From: Alphaproteobacteria bacterium
GTDB lineage: Bacteria; Pseudomonadota; Alphaproteobacteria; UBA9219
Length of the DNA: 13,160 nt
Assembly: GCA_028693775.1 (NCBI GenBank)
Contig: JAQUUS010000013.1
Coordinates: 1-13,160 of the forward strand
Direction of reading: 5' to 3'
Under the pieces are notes generated by a model. The model saw only the letters and a list, made by a program, of their open reading frames with translations, was not told where the DNA came from and searched no databases. The translations under genes were made by a program, and so were the position numbers. Below are positions 1 through 6,521 of the stretch, one piece after another (position 1 is the first letter of the stretch; each line of letters opens with the position of its first letter).

Positions 1-1262
1 CTGCTGGTCGTACCGATGTCGATCAGGCTCTTGATCGAAAGATCGAGGTTCGCAAAAACGACGCCATTTTCGTAGCTGCCAGCAACGCTGATCGAAAGCC
101 CCGTTTCGATACTGTCCGTGCTGACGGTGTTCGTGCTGGAGCTGGTGGTCGAAGCGTTGGTCGTGCCGCTGACGTTCGACGAAACGTTAGTCCCCACCTG
201 CGAAATATAGCGTTGCGTTCCGCCGACCCTGAGAGAAGCCGTCGAACCCGACACGAAGGTAAGCTGCGGATTACTGATCGTTTGAACGCGGCCCTTGGTG
301 GCGATAAAGGATGCGATGGCATTTGCGGAAATAACGCCCGAAGTCACTGCGCCGAGACTAACGCTGCCCCTGGTGGTCGCCGCCGATGTCAATGCGTTGG
401 TCAGAGAGAAGGCAGGGCTCTTCGTTGTGTCGGTCGTGTAGGAGCTCCAGTTGATGCCGGGCGCACTCTCGCGATTAAGCGTCACTTCCCAAATATACAT
501 TTGCAAAACGATCAGCGGACGCTCGGTCCGAAGCTCTGCCAAGTAACGGGACACACGCTCCTCAACGTCAACCGTCGCAGTGTAGACAATGTTGCCGCCC
601 TGATCGTCAACCGTCGCTTCCTCGCCGTCGCCCAAAAGCTTGTTGATCGCTTCGACAATCGTATTGCTGGTCGAATTGTTTGGCGTATTGGAGGACGAAT
701 TAAACGCCGAAGAAGAGGAAGAAGACGAAGAAGAAGTCAACGACGCACTGCTAATAGAGCGAACGACAGGCGGAATGCTGACGATAAAAGTTTCCTTCTC
801 GGAAAGCTCAATGGAGCCGCGACGATATGTGCAAAACACTTTCGCCGCCGAGCAGATTTTCTGTATGACTCTGGGCAAAGGTCCACGCAAGTTCATCACA
901 GTCACGAGGCGCGCCCCGAACGAACCAGTATCCCACGCCAGAGAAATGTCCGTTCCCGACAAAACAGCCTGCAAGGCAGCCGTAACCGGAACGGCATTCA
1001 GGTTTGTCGTAGGAATATAGATATCGCTCGGTAATTCTTCGGAAGAAGTCAGGCGGTGCTCTCGCAGGCCCGATTTAAGATTCAGCGTAACGATCGCCGG
1101 ATCGGTATCGCCACGAACGACATCGTCCCGTTCAGGCACAGCGGCGACGGTCATATCGCGATCATTTCCCTGCTTAACCGTCGGAATGTCAGACGCCGCG
1201 CACGCGACAACGCCTAACGCCAAGGTTAGCACGAAGACCCTTTGCCATATCCGATGCACCAC
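1..1262 (-). CDS. Type IVb pilus lipoprotein secretin, PilN/BfpB-like (3' end off the left edge)
   Basis: Outer-membrane secretin through which a type IVb pilus would be extruded. I read 420 residues without a stop before the window edge, so the C-terminal part of the beta-barrel is missing. The start is GTG at 1262 (a GTG-GTG pair). AGGGG lies 7 bases upstream, and no better in-frame start was seen. Residues 9-20 are hydrophobic and end in the lipobox VVAC (Cys21), as in R64 PilN and BfpB, which are lipoproteins. Residues about 80-165 resemble the N-terminal periplasmic domain of PilN-like secretins (LRGPLP at 125-130, two Cys at 137 and 144). A Ser/Asn/Thr-rich linker follows, with nine consecutive Ser at 177-185. 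The secretin core begins near 245. Its signature is QTISNPQLTFVSGSTASLRV (residues 327-346) followed by GGTQRYIS, matching the family pattern of NPxL, then a Gly-Ser turn, then VGG. It is transcribed divergently from the 1565 gene. The family call is firm; the PilN subtype is inferred from the lipobox and from the pilV-like gene in the same window. Confidence 0.88.
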   Translation of the reverse strand, partial: MVHRIWQRVFVLTLALGVVACAASDIPTVKQGNDRDMTVAAVPERDDVVRGDTDPAIVTLNLKSGLREHRLTSSEELPSDIYIPTTNLNAVPVTAALQAVLSGTDISLAWDTGSFGARLVTVMNLRGPLPRVIQKICSAAKVFCTYRRGSIELSEKETFIVSIPPVVRSISSASLTSSSSSSSSSAFNSSSNTPNNSTSNTIVEAINKLLGDGEEATVDDQGGNIVYTATVDVEERVSRYLAELRTERPLIVLQMYIWEVTLNRESAPGINWSSYTTDTTKSPAFSLTNALTSAATTRGSVSLGAVTSGVISANAIASFIATKGRVQTISNPQLTFVSGSTASLRVGGTQRYISQVGTNVSSNVSGTTNASTTSSSTNTVSTDSIETGLSISVAGSYENGVVFANLDLSIKSLIDIGTTS

Positions 1263-1564
1263 GCAAAAGCCCCTAAAAATAAAGGTAAAAGTACAGCCAA
1301 GGAGAGCCCATCCGTCACATAAACGGATAGACTCTTTAGCTAATTTGCTCGGACGAGGTTTATTTTTAGTTAACCGGATTTAACAAAGGGTTATGTGGCT
1401 TTTCGGCCATAATCGTTCAAAAAAAGATCCTCAACGAAGCGCAGACAGCTCAAGTTCGCCTGAAATGCCCACCTCCTCTCTTGAGTAAAAACGAGTTAAA
1501 GCTGTCCACCGATTTGTTCCGCACGAAGGCGCTTAGAAAAACCCCTTAAAAAACCAACACATAA
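1263..1564. other. Divergent intergenic region between secretin and the 1565 gene
   Basis: About 300 bases between two divergently transcribed genes, so promoters for both should lie here. The stretch near 1340-1385 is AT-rich. On the minus strand TTGTTA occurs near 1381-1386, but without a convincing -10 at 17 bases, so I do not assign a secretin promoter. The only other structure I see is the short plus-strand ORF listed separately at 1393-1488. I found no RNA gene, repeat array or terminator. Confidence 0.5.
1393..1488 (+). CDS. Possible small ORF (31 aa), unrecognised
   Basis: ATG at 1393 opens a 31-codon frame (begins MWLFGHNRSKKD, ends TSSLE) closed by TAA at 1486-1488. The composition is plausible for a small basic and Ser-rich peptide, with a run of four Ser. 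The nearest Shine-Dalgarno-like sequence is AAAGGG, ending only two bases before the ATG, which is too close for a normal site. It is not in frame with the gene that starts at 1565. It could be a chance ORF or a leader peptide. No function is proposed. Confidence 0.2.
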   Translation: MWLFGHNRSKKDPQRSADSSSSPEMPTSSLE

Positions 1565-2476
1565 ATGACCAAACCATACGATTTTCCAGAATCGCCGCGA
1601 GCGATCAAAAAATGGAAAAACAACGTCGATACCGTTCGCGCACGAGATCTCCAAAGAGCCGTAACGAGCATTGTCCTCATGGGCGGACTTGCTCCGGAAA
1701 ACAGCCACGCAGGTACCGCAGCCTGCTCGATGTATCAGGCTCTATTGAGATCCGAGGCGCAAACGGACATTGCCAGCGCCCTGAATCTTTCAAACGTCTG
1801 CGTAACGCTCGAAACCAACAGCATGGTTTCGACGTTCGCCAGCGGCGGATTGCCGGAATCGCGCGGACTTGGCCTTTTCAGCCATCTGGACAAAATCTTC
1901 GAGGCTGACATAACGACCGGAGTTTTCGTTGCCGGAGATCTTCTGGAAAGCAACAAAGCCACAATCGAACAAAAAAGCATAGCCGCCCGCAAAACGATCG
2001 ACCAGCTTCCGAACTATGTGCAAGCGCAGCGCGCTTCATCCGCTCCCGACGTCTACAAAACAGAACGGCAGCTATCCCTGACCGTGATCGCCTGCCTCGA
2101 AAGAGTATTACTTAATCTTCCCGACAAGGATCCCAGCATTCCGCTCGCCGTCAAACAATACCGCGAAGCCGTCAAGACCTATTCCAACGAAGCACAAGGA
2201 GGAGATCCGCTTCACGCCGCCTCGCGCGTCGCAGGCGTATGCTCAAGAGTGCTGTCGAACAAACCGTCCGTCCAGCAAGAAGTCCTGGATATTTGGGAAC
2301 AACTAATGGACCGCGCCGGTCAAAAGAACCCCGTTCGCACCTACGAAGAAGCCAAGCATCACATTCCGAGCCAAAGCGAAGCGTTCACGGAGCGTGCGGA
2401 ACAGATATGGTCAAAATACTCCCGCATTGCAGCCGACGCATCCCCACAGCAGCCCGCCCCTGCACCGCATATTTGA
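1565..2476 (+). CDS. Hypothetical protein, 303 aa, probably cytosolic and helical
   Basis: I do not recognise a family. ATG at 1565 directly follows an in-frame TAA (1562-1564), so it is the first possible start in this frame. No clear Shine-Dalgarno sequence precedes it, which suggests weak or leaderless translation. No signal peptide or membrane segment is seen. The protein opens with a charged segment (SPRAIKKWKNN, residues 10-20), then an Ala/Leu/Ser-rich helical body with scattered Cys. A basic/acidic region near residues 170-260 looks helical, and the C-terminus is a Pro/Ala tail ending PQQPAPAPHI. The gene converges on the HExxH protein gene, with only 19 bases between the two stop codons and no evident terminator hairpin. 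I saw no convincing similarity to the paralog pair at 5445-7556. Codon use looks like that of its neighbours. Confidence 0.72.
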   Translation: MTKPYDFPESPRAIKKWKNNVDTVRARDLQRAVTSIVLMGGLAPENSHAGTAACSMYQALLRSEAQTDIASALNLSNVCVTLETNSMVSTFASGGLPESRGLGLFSHLDKIFEADITTGVFVAGDLLESNKATIEQKSIAARKTIDQLPNYVQAQRASSAPDVYKTERQLSLTVIACLERVLLNLPDKDPSIPLAVKQYREAVKTYSNEAQGGDPLHAASRVAGVCSRVLSNKPSVQQEVLDIWEQLMDRAGQKNPVRTYEEAKHHIPSQSEAFTERAEQIWSKYSRIAADASPQQPAPAPHI

Positions 2477-2495
2477 GGATGCATATTTTCTGAAC

Positions 2496-3899
2496 CTACG
2501 AGGCCGGAAAAAGCTTGGCTTGCGAACTGTCCGCAGGCGTTTGTCCGCGCGCAGGCTGCAACCCCGCATCGTCCGAAACGCTTTTAGGCTGCGACACCTC
2601 GGCTGCGGCAGCCTTTTCCATCCGCTGCTGGATGTGCGCATGCACCTCTGGATCGTCATCATGCGTCAATTCCGAATTGAAATACTCGGCCGCCGCAACG
2701 ATCTTTTTGGCCAACGTATCGGTATATCCTTCAAAAACGCCCTTATCGCTCATTTGCCGCAAAGTCGTGAACATAGCGGCCGGATTATTGATTTCAACGA
2801 ACGCCTCTCTCGACCACCAAACGAACTGCATACCGATACTCCCGACGTTTTTCTTCACAATCGAGGCGTTCGGCGAAAGCTGTGTCTCCTCCGGACGCCC
2901 CGGAAGATTGAAATAGTTTGAGACCGCATCCCTGACGTCCTGAGACGTAAAGTCTTCGGGCTTGACGCCCAAACGATGCATCCCCAACCGCCAATGTATT
3001 TCCTGAACCGCAAGAAAATTTTCGTAATAATCCTTTGGCGTTTTTCTGGCCTTCATGTCGTCCATGACCGCCTGAAAATGATACTCGCTCGACGAAGAAA
3101 GCATGCCGGCAAATCGGGCCTGACGCCGATGTTCGCACGTCAGTGCGCCAACGCCGGCCTTTGCCAAAGCTTCGCCAGCAGCCCAATCGGCATCCATTTC
3201 ATTGTAATAATCAAGGACCCTCTGAAAATCCTTGTTGATGAGTTGCAACTGATCCCAGTGCTCCATCTCATGAAGTTCATTGAAAAGCAGAAAAAGCCCG
3301 TCGTCCTCTTTCGGATCGATCAAAGCTTCCGAAATCCCCGTATTGCGCGCCAAAAGTTTTACGACCGGCTCAGTGTCATGAACGATCATAAAGCCGTTTT
3401 GCATAACGCGAATTGAAACCGGCGATTTATCGATTTCATCTTCGCTCAAAACACCGACAATAAGACGCGGCATTTTCTCAAAAAGGAAGTAATACCAGAT
3501 GGGCGATTTAGGATCGTGTGCCCCCGTATACCCGCGCTCCCTGATCGTATCGAAGTTGACACAAAGCGCCCTGTTCTTCTCGGCCAAAATGCATGTATTT
3601 TTGCCCGCACCAATACATTCATTGGGGCGATTGGCTGCTTGCATCGAATAATTTTTTGCCGTCTCTTCCCTAAATCCTTCGCCAATCAGCCCTTCGTCCT
3701 GAATGCGCTTAAATATTTGGCTCCCTCTTTCCTCGATCTTCTCATCGCTTTCGAGCTTACTGTAGCGCATCAGTTCTTCATGATGCTTGAAATCGGCGGA
3801 GTTAAAAATACCGATCTTATAAACGCCGCCGGTATGGCTATGCACGCCCTCTTGGCTCAAATGGCCATTTTCAATCTCTTCTTTGGAAAGGACATACAT
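2496..3899 (-). CDS. Putative gluzincin-type zinc metallopeptidase, 467 aa, family not recognised
   Basis: Residues 207-214 read NELHEMEH, an HExxH zinc motif (His210, Glu211, His214). About 20 residues later NEMDADWAA (233-241) provides Glu234 as the likely third zinc ligand. The E-x-x-A/D-D arrangement resembles the downstream glutamate motif of M48-like and other gluzincins. This is what a peptidase would show, but proteolytic activity is inferred. There is no signal peptide or transmembrane segment. The first 200 residues carry no motif I know. Residues about 255-430 look mixed helical, and the last 40 residues are a low-complexity Ala/Ser/Gln/Pro tail ending KLFPAS. The start is ATG at 3899, with GCGGGG six bases before it. 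One codon further upstream there is an in-frame stop, preceded by a 35-codon open frame (see 3903-4010), so the native N-terminus is uncertain. The substrate is unknown. An intracellular enzyme, a toxin or an effector are all possible. Confidence 0.7.
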   Translation of the reverse strand: MYVLSKEEIENGHLSQEGVHSHTGGVYKIGIFNSADFKHHEELMRYSKLESDEKIEERGSQIFKRIQDEGLIGEGFREETAKNYSMQAANRPNECIGAGKNTCILAEKNRALCVNFDTIRERGYTGAHDPKSPIWYYFLFEKMPRLIVGVLSEDEIDKSPVSIRVMQNGFMIVHDTEPVVKLLARNTGISEALIDPKEDDGLFLLFNELHEMEHWDQLQLINKDFQRVLDYYNEMDADWAAGEALAKAGVGALTCEHRRQARFAGMLSSSSEYHFQAVMDDMKARKTPKDYYENFLAVQEIHWRLGMHRLGVKPEDFTSQDVRDAVSNYFNLPGRPEETQLSPNASIVKKNVGSIGMQFVWWSREAFVEINNPAAMFTTLRQMSDKGVFEGYTDTLAKKIVAAAEYFNSELTHDDDPEVHAHIQQRMEKAAAAEVSQPKSVSDDAGLQPARGQTPADSSQAKLFPAS

Positions 3900-3902
3900 G
3901 CA

Positions 3903-4010
3903 TTACCCCGCGTGCGCAGGTGAAATCACAGCCGGATCAAGCTTCGAAAAAGAATGAGCGCCATAAACCGCGCGTCCCGGCTTCTCAGAAAAATCTTGCC
4001 GTTTTTTCAT
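3903..4010 (-). CDS. Short ORF (35 aa) in frame with and just upstream of the HExxH protein
   Basis: ATG at 4010 begins a frame MKKRQDFSEKPGRAVYGA... that ends at TAA (3903-3905). The TAA is followed by one codon (TGC) and then the ATG of the metallopeptidase-like gene, all in the same reading frame. It is preceded by a perfect -10 hexamer (TATAAT, 4050-4055, minus strand) that would place the ORF on the mRNA. GGA lies immediately before the ATG, a poor ribosome site. It could be a leader peptide coupled to the downstream gene, a former N-terminal extension cut off by a nonsense mutation, or chance. Confidence 0.35.
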   Translation of the reverse strand: MKKRQDFSEKPGRAVYGAHSFSKLDPAVISPAHAG

Positions 4011-4049
4011 TCCAAAATTGCTTAATATAAATTTACCAATACACAGATC

Positions 4050-4076
4050 ATTATAATCCACAGCAATTAAAAACAA
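4050..4076 (-). promoter_or_regulatory. Candidate promoter for the 3903-4010 ORF and the HExxH gene
   Basis: On the minus strand a consensus TATAAT lies at 4050-4055. The best -35 is weak (TTGTTT, 4071-4076) and its spacer is short at 15 bases. The surrounding 60 bases are AT-rich compared with the rest of the window. The predicted start of transcription near 4043 leaves a leader of about 33 bases before the ATG at 4010. Confidence 0.4.
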
Positions 4077-4152
4077 ATGAAACGGCCCGAAACGGCAAAT
4101 AGCCGCTATCTTTGGAAATTCTCGGATTTTATGGATGCCCCGGAAGGGGAAT

Positions 4153-4228
4153 TGGTGGACCTGATCGGGATCGAACCGACGACCTCAACATTGCGAACGT
4201 TGCGCTCTCCCAGCTGAGCTACAGGCCC
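4153..4228 (-). tRNA. tRNA-Ala(CGC), reads GCG codons
   Basis: The 76 bases fold as a standard cloverleaf on the minus strand. The 7-bp acceptor stem is GGGCCTG with CAGGTCC (one G-U), and the D-stem is GCTC with GAGC. The anticodon stem is CAACG with TGTTG around loop TTCGCAA, giving anticodon CGC. The T-arm is GTCGG-TTCGATC-CCGAT, and the CCA end is encoded. The body matches bacterial alanine tRNAs, and alanine for GCG agrees with the anticodon. It lies downstream of mrp on the same strand but has its own promoter (4248-4276). I looked for a repeated copy of its 3' end that would mark an integrated element and saw none in the window. Confidence 0.96.
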
Positions 4229-4247
4229 TTAACGCGGCAAGGGGGTC

Positions 4248-4276
4248 TTTATCCTCGCGCCGAGGGCTTCTGTCAA
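4248..4276 (-). promoter_or_regulatory. Promoter of tRNA-Ala(CGC)
   Basis: On the minus strand a perfect -35 TTGACA (4271-4276) is followed after 17 bases by -10 GATAAA (4248-4253, 4 of 6 consensus bases). The predicted start is about 13 bases before the tRNA 5' end at 4228. The -35 box ends only a few bases beyond the mrp stop codon (4281-4283), so the tRNA need not depend on mrp transcription. Confidence 0.7.
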
Positions 4277-4280
4277 GCGT

Positions 4281-5348
4281 TCATGCAGTCCAAATTTTAT
4301 CCGCAATAGCCCGATATATGGCCGAAATCGTATTTTCGGGCGCTGACAGCGTTAACGGCGCTCCGGAATCGGATTTTTGGCGAATTTCGATATCCAGCGG
4401 AATTTCGCCCAAAAACGGCACCTTCAGCTTCTCGGCCTCGGCCTTTGCGCCTCCGTGACCGAAAATATTGGTGTGTTCGCGGCAATGAGGGCATTCAAAA
4501 TAACTCATATTCTCGATAATCCCCAAAATCGGAACGTCCGTTTTCCGGAACATCTCCAAGGCCTTGCGGGCATCGAGCAAAGCGATGTCCTGAGGCGTCG
4601 AAACGATAACGGCCCCTGCCAGCGGAATGCTCTGAGCCAAGGTCAGCTGCGCGTCTCCCGTCCCCGGCGGCAAATCGACCACAAGAACGTCCAGATCGCC
4701 CCAATCGCCATCCTTGAAAAACTGCATAATCGCACCACTGACCATAGGTCCGCGCCAAATCATGGGTTGATCCTCGTCGATCATGAACCCCATCGACATC
4801 ACCTTGATGCCGTCGCGTTCAAGCGGTTCAACAAGGCCGTTGTCATCCTGGCTGAGCGTTCCCGAAAGCCCCATCAGGCGCGGAATCGACGGACCATAAA
4901 TGTCGGCATCCATAAGCCCGGTTCGCAGTCCTTTTTGAGCAAACGCAGCCGCAAGATTGACCGCCGTCGTGGATTTGCCAACGCCGCCCTTGCCGGATGC
5001 AACGGCAATAATACGTTGAATATTCGGAAACCTGAGCTTTTCCGGCGCTTGCTTGCGATCATGGCTCCGATGCTCGTGCTTGTGATCGCCTCCTTTATGA
5101 GCCGTAAAAATAACAGCCGATGCGCAAACACCGTCCACAGACACAATGGCGTCATCTATCCGTTTTTTCAGTTCGTCGAGCTCGGCGTTCTTGCCGGGCT
5201 CAACCTCAACGATCAGATTAACCTTCGTCCCCTGCTCTTCCTGCGAAAACGTCATTCCGACGATCATGCCGTCGGACACAATGTTTTTCCCTTTCCAATC
5301 AACATGTTGTATGGCTGAGCGGATCGAATCTTCGGTAATTTGCGTCAT
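4281..5348 (-). CDS. mrp: Mrp/ApbC-family Fe-S cluster carrier P-loop ATPase
   Basis: Mrp/ApbC (NBP35 family) proteins are cytosolic dimeric ATPases that bind a labile Fe-S cluster and pass it to target apoproteins. From the ATG at 5348 the protein has 355 residues, the usual length. Residues 1-80 are the MIP18/DUF59-type N-terminal domain. The deviant Walker A motif GKGGVGKST is near residue 119, followed by MDADIYGPSIPR, then VDLPPGTGDAQLT (Walker B region). CPHC at about 286-289 provides the conserved CxxC cluster-binding cysteines. A His-rich linker (HKGGDHKHEHRSH, about residues 84-96) joins the two domains. The frame is open nine codons further to a TTG at 5375, but I prefer ATG 5348. 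CAGGG about 11 bases upstream can serve it, and the MTQITEDSIR start fits the family. It is divergent from the paralog pair at 5445 and is followed by tRNA-Ala on the same strand. Confidence 0.95.
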   Translation of the reverse strand: MTQITEDSIRSAIQHVDWKGKNIVSDGMIVGMTFSQEEQGTKVNLIVEVEPGKNAELDELKKRIDDAIVSVDGVCASAVIFTAHKGGDHKHEHRSHDRKQAPEKLRFPNIQRIIAVASGKGGVGKSTTAVNLAAAFAQKGLRTGLMDADIYGPSIPRLMGLSGTLSQDDNGLVEPLERDGIKVMSMGFMIDEDQPMIWRGPMVSGAIMQFFKDGDWGDLDVLVVDLPPGTGDAQLTLAQSIPLAGAVIVSTPQDIALLDARKALEMFRKTDVPILGIIENMSYFECPHCREHTNIFGHGGAKAEAEKLKVPFLGEIPLDIEIRQKSDSGAPLTLSAPENTISAIYRAIADKIWTA

Positions 5349-5444
5349 TTCAAGCAACACCCTGTTTTTATTCAAATAAGGCTTGTATCATACCCATTCG
5401 CACATAACATGTCCTAATATAGGCACTTCACATTACAAAACCAT

Positions 5445-6506
5445 ATGCAGCACGAAGTAAACAATCATGTTTCGATCAAATTGGGCAATTTAAGGAAATC
5501 CGCCTCCGTATGCGCACAACAAATCGAAAAGCAAATTCTCCTGTCCCTTGAGGCCCACGATCTCATCCTGACCCTCCCGACGCCACAAGAAAAAGTCGTT
5601 GCGTGGGAGTCGATAGCATCGCGCGTCCAGCCGCCCCCGGAATCGGATGGCGATCCACTATATGCCAAAAGCTTCTTTCGCATGAACGCGATCAACAACG
5701 TCATGACAGCAACGAAAACCTTATCGGAACCGTCGCAAATCGTGGACGCGTTTGCGTTTCTGTCCGGAGAGCGAAATCTCGATGAAATTGCCGACGGCGA
5801 AACTCATTTTCAGGAACTGAGCTCGGTGTCGTTCAACCGCGTCTTCAAGGCCATACAAAAGCTGGCGAACCTCGACGAACGGCTGGATGCCTGCTATGGC
5901 CTGCTGGCCATCCTGACAACGGAGCAAATCGGGCTGGCCTTCGATACGCTGATGAACGAAGCCCTGGAAGAAGACGACCCGGCCCTTAAGGCAGAACATT
6001 TTCTGCGCATTTCAAGAAGCCGCTTCGCCAACGGCTATCATTGGCAGGACGAACATCCCGCGCGTTTCTTTCACTACAAAAATTATTGCGTGTGCCCCAA
6101 CAACAAGATCATGAACGCGAGCGAAGAAATGGTTAGCCGTTCGAGCGACGCGTTTATATGGGCCGCAGACGCCATTCAGGATCAAGAGGCCAAGCTCAAT
6201 CTGTATATAGCTGCGTTTGATTCTCCGGGAAACCTGCCTTTGCAGGAATGCGCCTTGTACAGCGTCTATCAGCTCTCCGAATTTCTGCCGGAAGAACGGC
6301 GCATGCAAGCCTACCGGGCTGTATGCGACATCAGGGACCAATATCCCTTCCCCATATTGGACCCCGAGGCCGAAACCCTTTTGGGAAAAATGTCCTCTGA
6401 GCTAAGAGCCTACCGGGAGAAAACGGAACCGTCGCCGCACCGCCCCGGAAAGAACGACGCCAAAGGGCGCGACGGATCGTCGGATATCAGGTTTAACAAC
6501 GGCTAA
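5445..6506 (+). CDS. Hypothetical helical protein, first of a tandem paralog pair (353 aa)
   Basis: No family is recognised. The gene is paralogous to the next one over almost its full length. Shared landmarks are the Trp in VAWESIA/KAWKYLA near residue 50, MNAINNV/LNAVVNI, DAFAFLSG/DAYAFLAG, FKAIQKLANLDERLDACY versus FYAVQKLDTLDKRLDACF, LMNEAL/LMNEAF, SDAFIWAADA/NDAFIRIADA and ECALYSVYQ/KYALYSAYQ. There is no signal peptide or transmembrane segment. The pattern of amphipathic helices suggests a helical-repeat scaffold, possibly TPR-like, but I cannot show a repeat unit. The tail is Lys/Arg/Gly-rich and looks disordered. The ATG at 5445 has no clear Shine-Dalgarno sequence. The stop TAA is 15 bases before the next start, so the two are probably cotranscribed. 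The gene is divergent from mrp. Confidence 0.78.
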   Translation: MQHEVNNHVSIKLGNLRKSASVCAQQIEKQILLSLEAHDLILTLPTPQEKVVAWESIASRVQPPPESDGDPLYAKSFFRMNAINNVMTATKTLSEPSQIVDAFAFLSGERNLDEIADGETHFQELSSVSFNRVFKAIQKLANLDERLDACYGLLAILTTEQIGLAFDTLMNEALEEDDPALKAEHFLRISRSRFANGYHWQDEHPARFFHYKNYCVCPNNKIMNASEEMVSRSSDAFIWAADAIQDQEAKLNLYIAAFDSPGNLPLQECALYSVYQLSEFLPEERRMQAYRAVCDIRDQYPFPILDPEAETLLGKMSSELRAYREKTEPSPHRPGKNDAKGRDGSSDIRFNNG

Positions 6507-6521
6507 TATATTGAGGTCAAT

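Noticed and set aside
213..1034. A 273-codon plus-strand ORF opposite the secretin
   Set aside because: The Arg-rich translation looks like a shadow. The minus strand encodes clear lipobox and secretin motifs across the same bases.
4153..4228. tRNA-Ala as an attachment site of an integrated element
   Set aside because: No integrase gene and no second copy of the tRNA 3' end were found within the window.
4377..5318. A 313-codon plus-strand ORF opposite mrp
   Set aside because: Antisense shadow of a well-recognised gene, with no ribosome site or motif.
5349..5375. TTG start for mrp nine codons upstream
   Set aside because: TTG is a rarer start, the extension has no family counterpart, and CAGGG inside it can serve the ATG at 5348.
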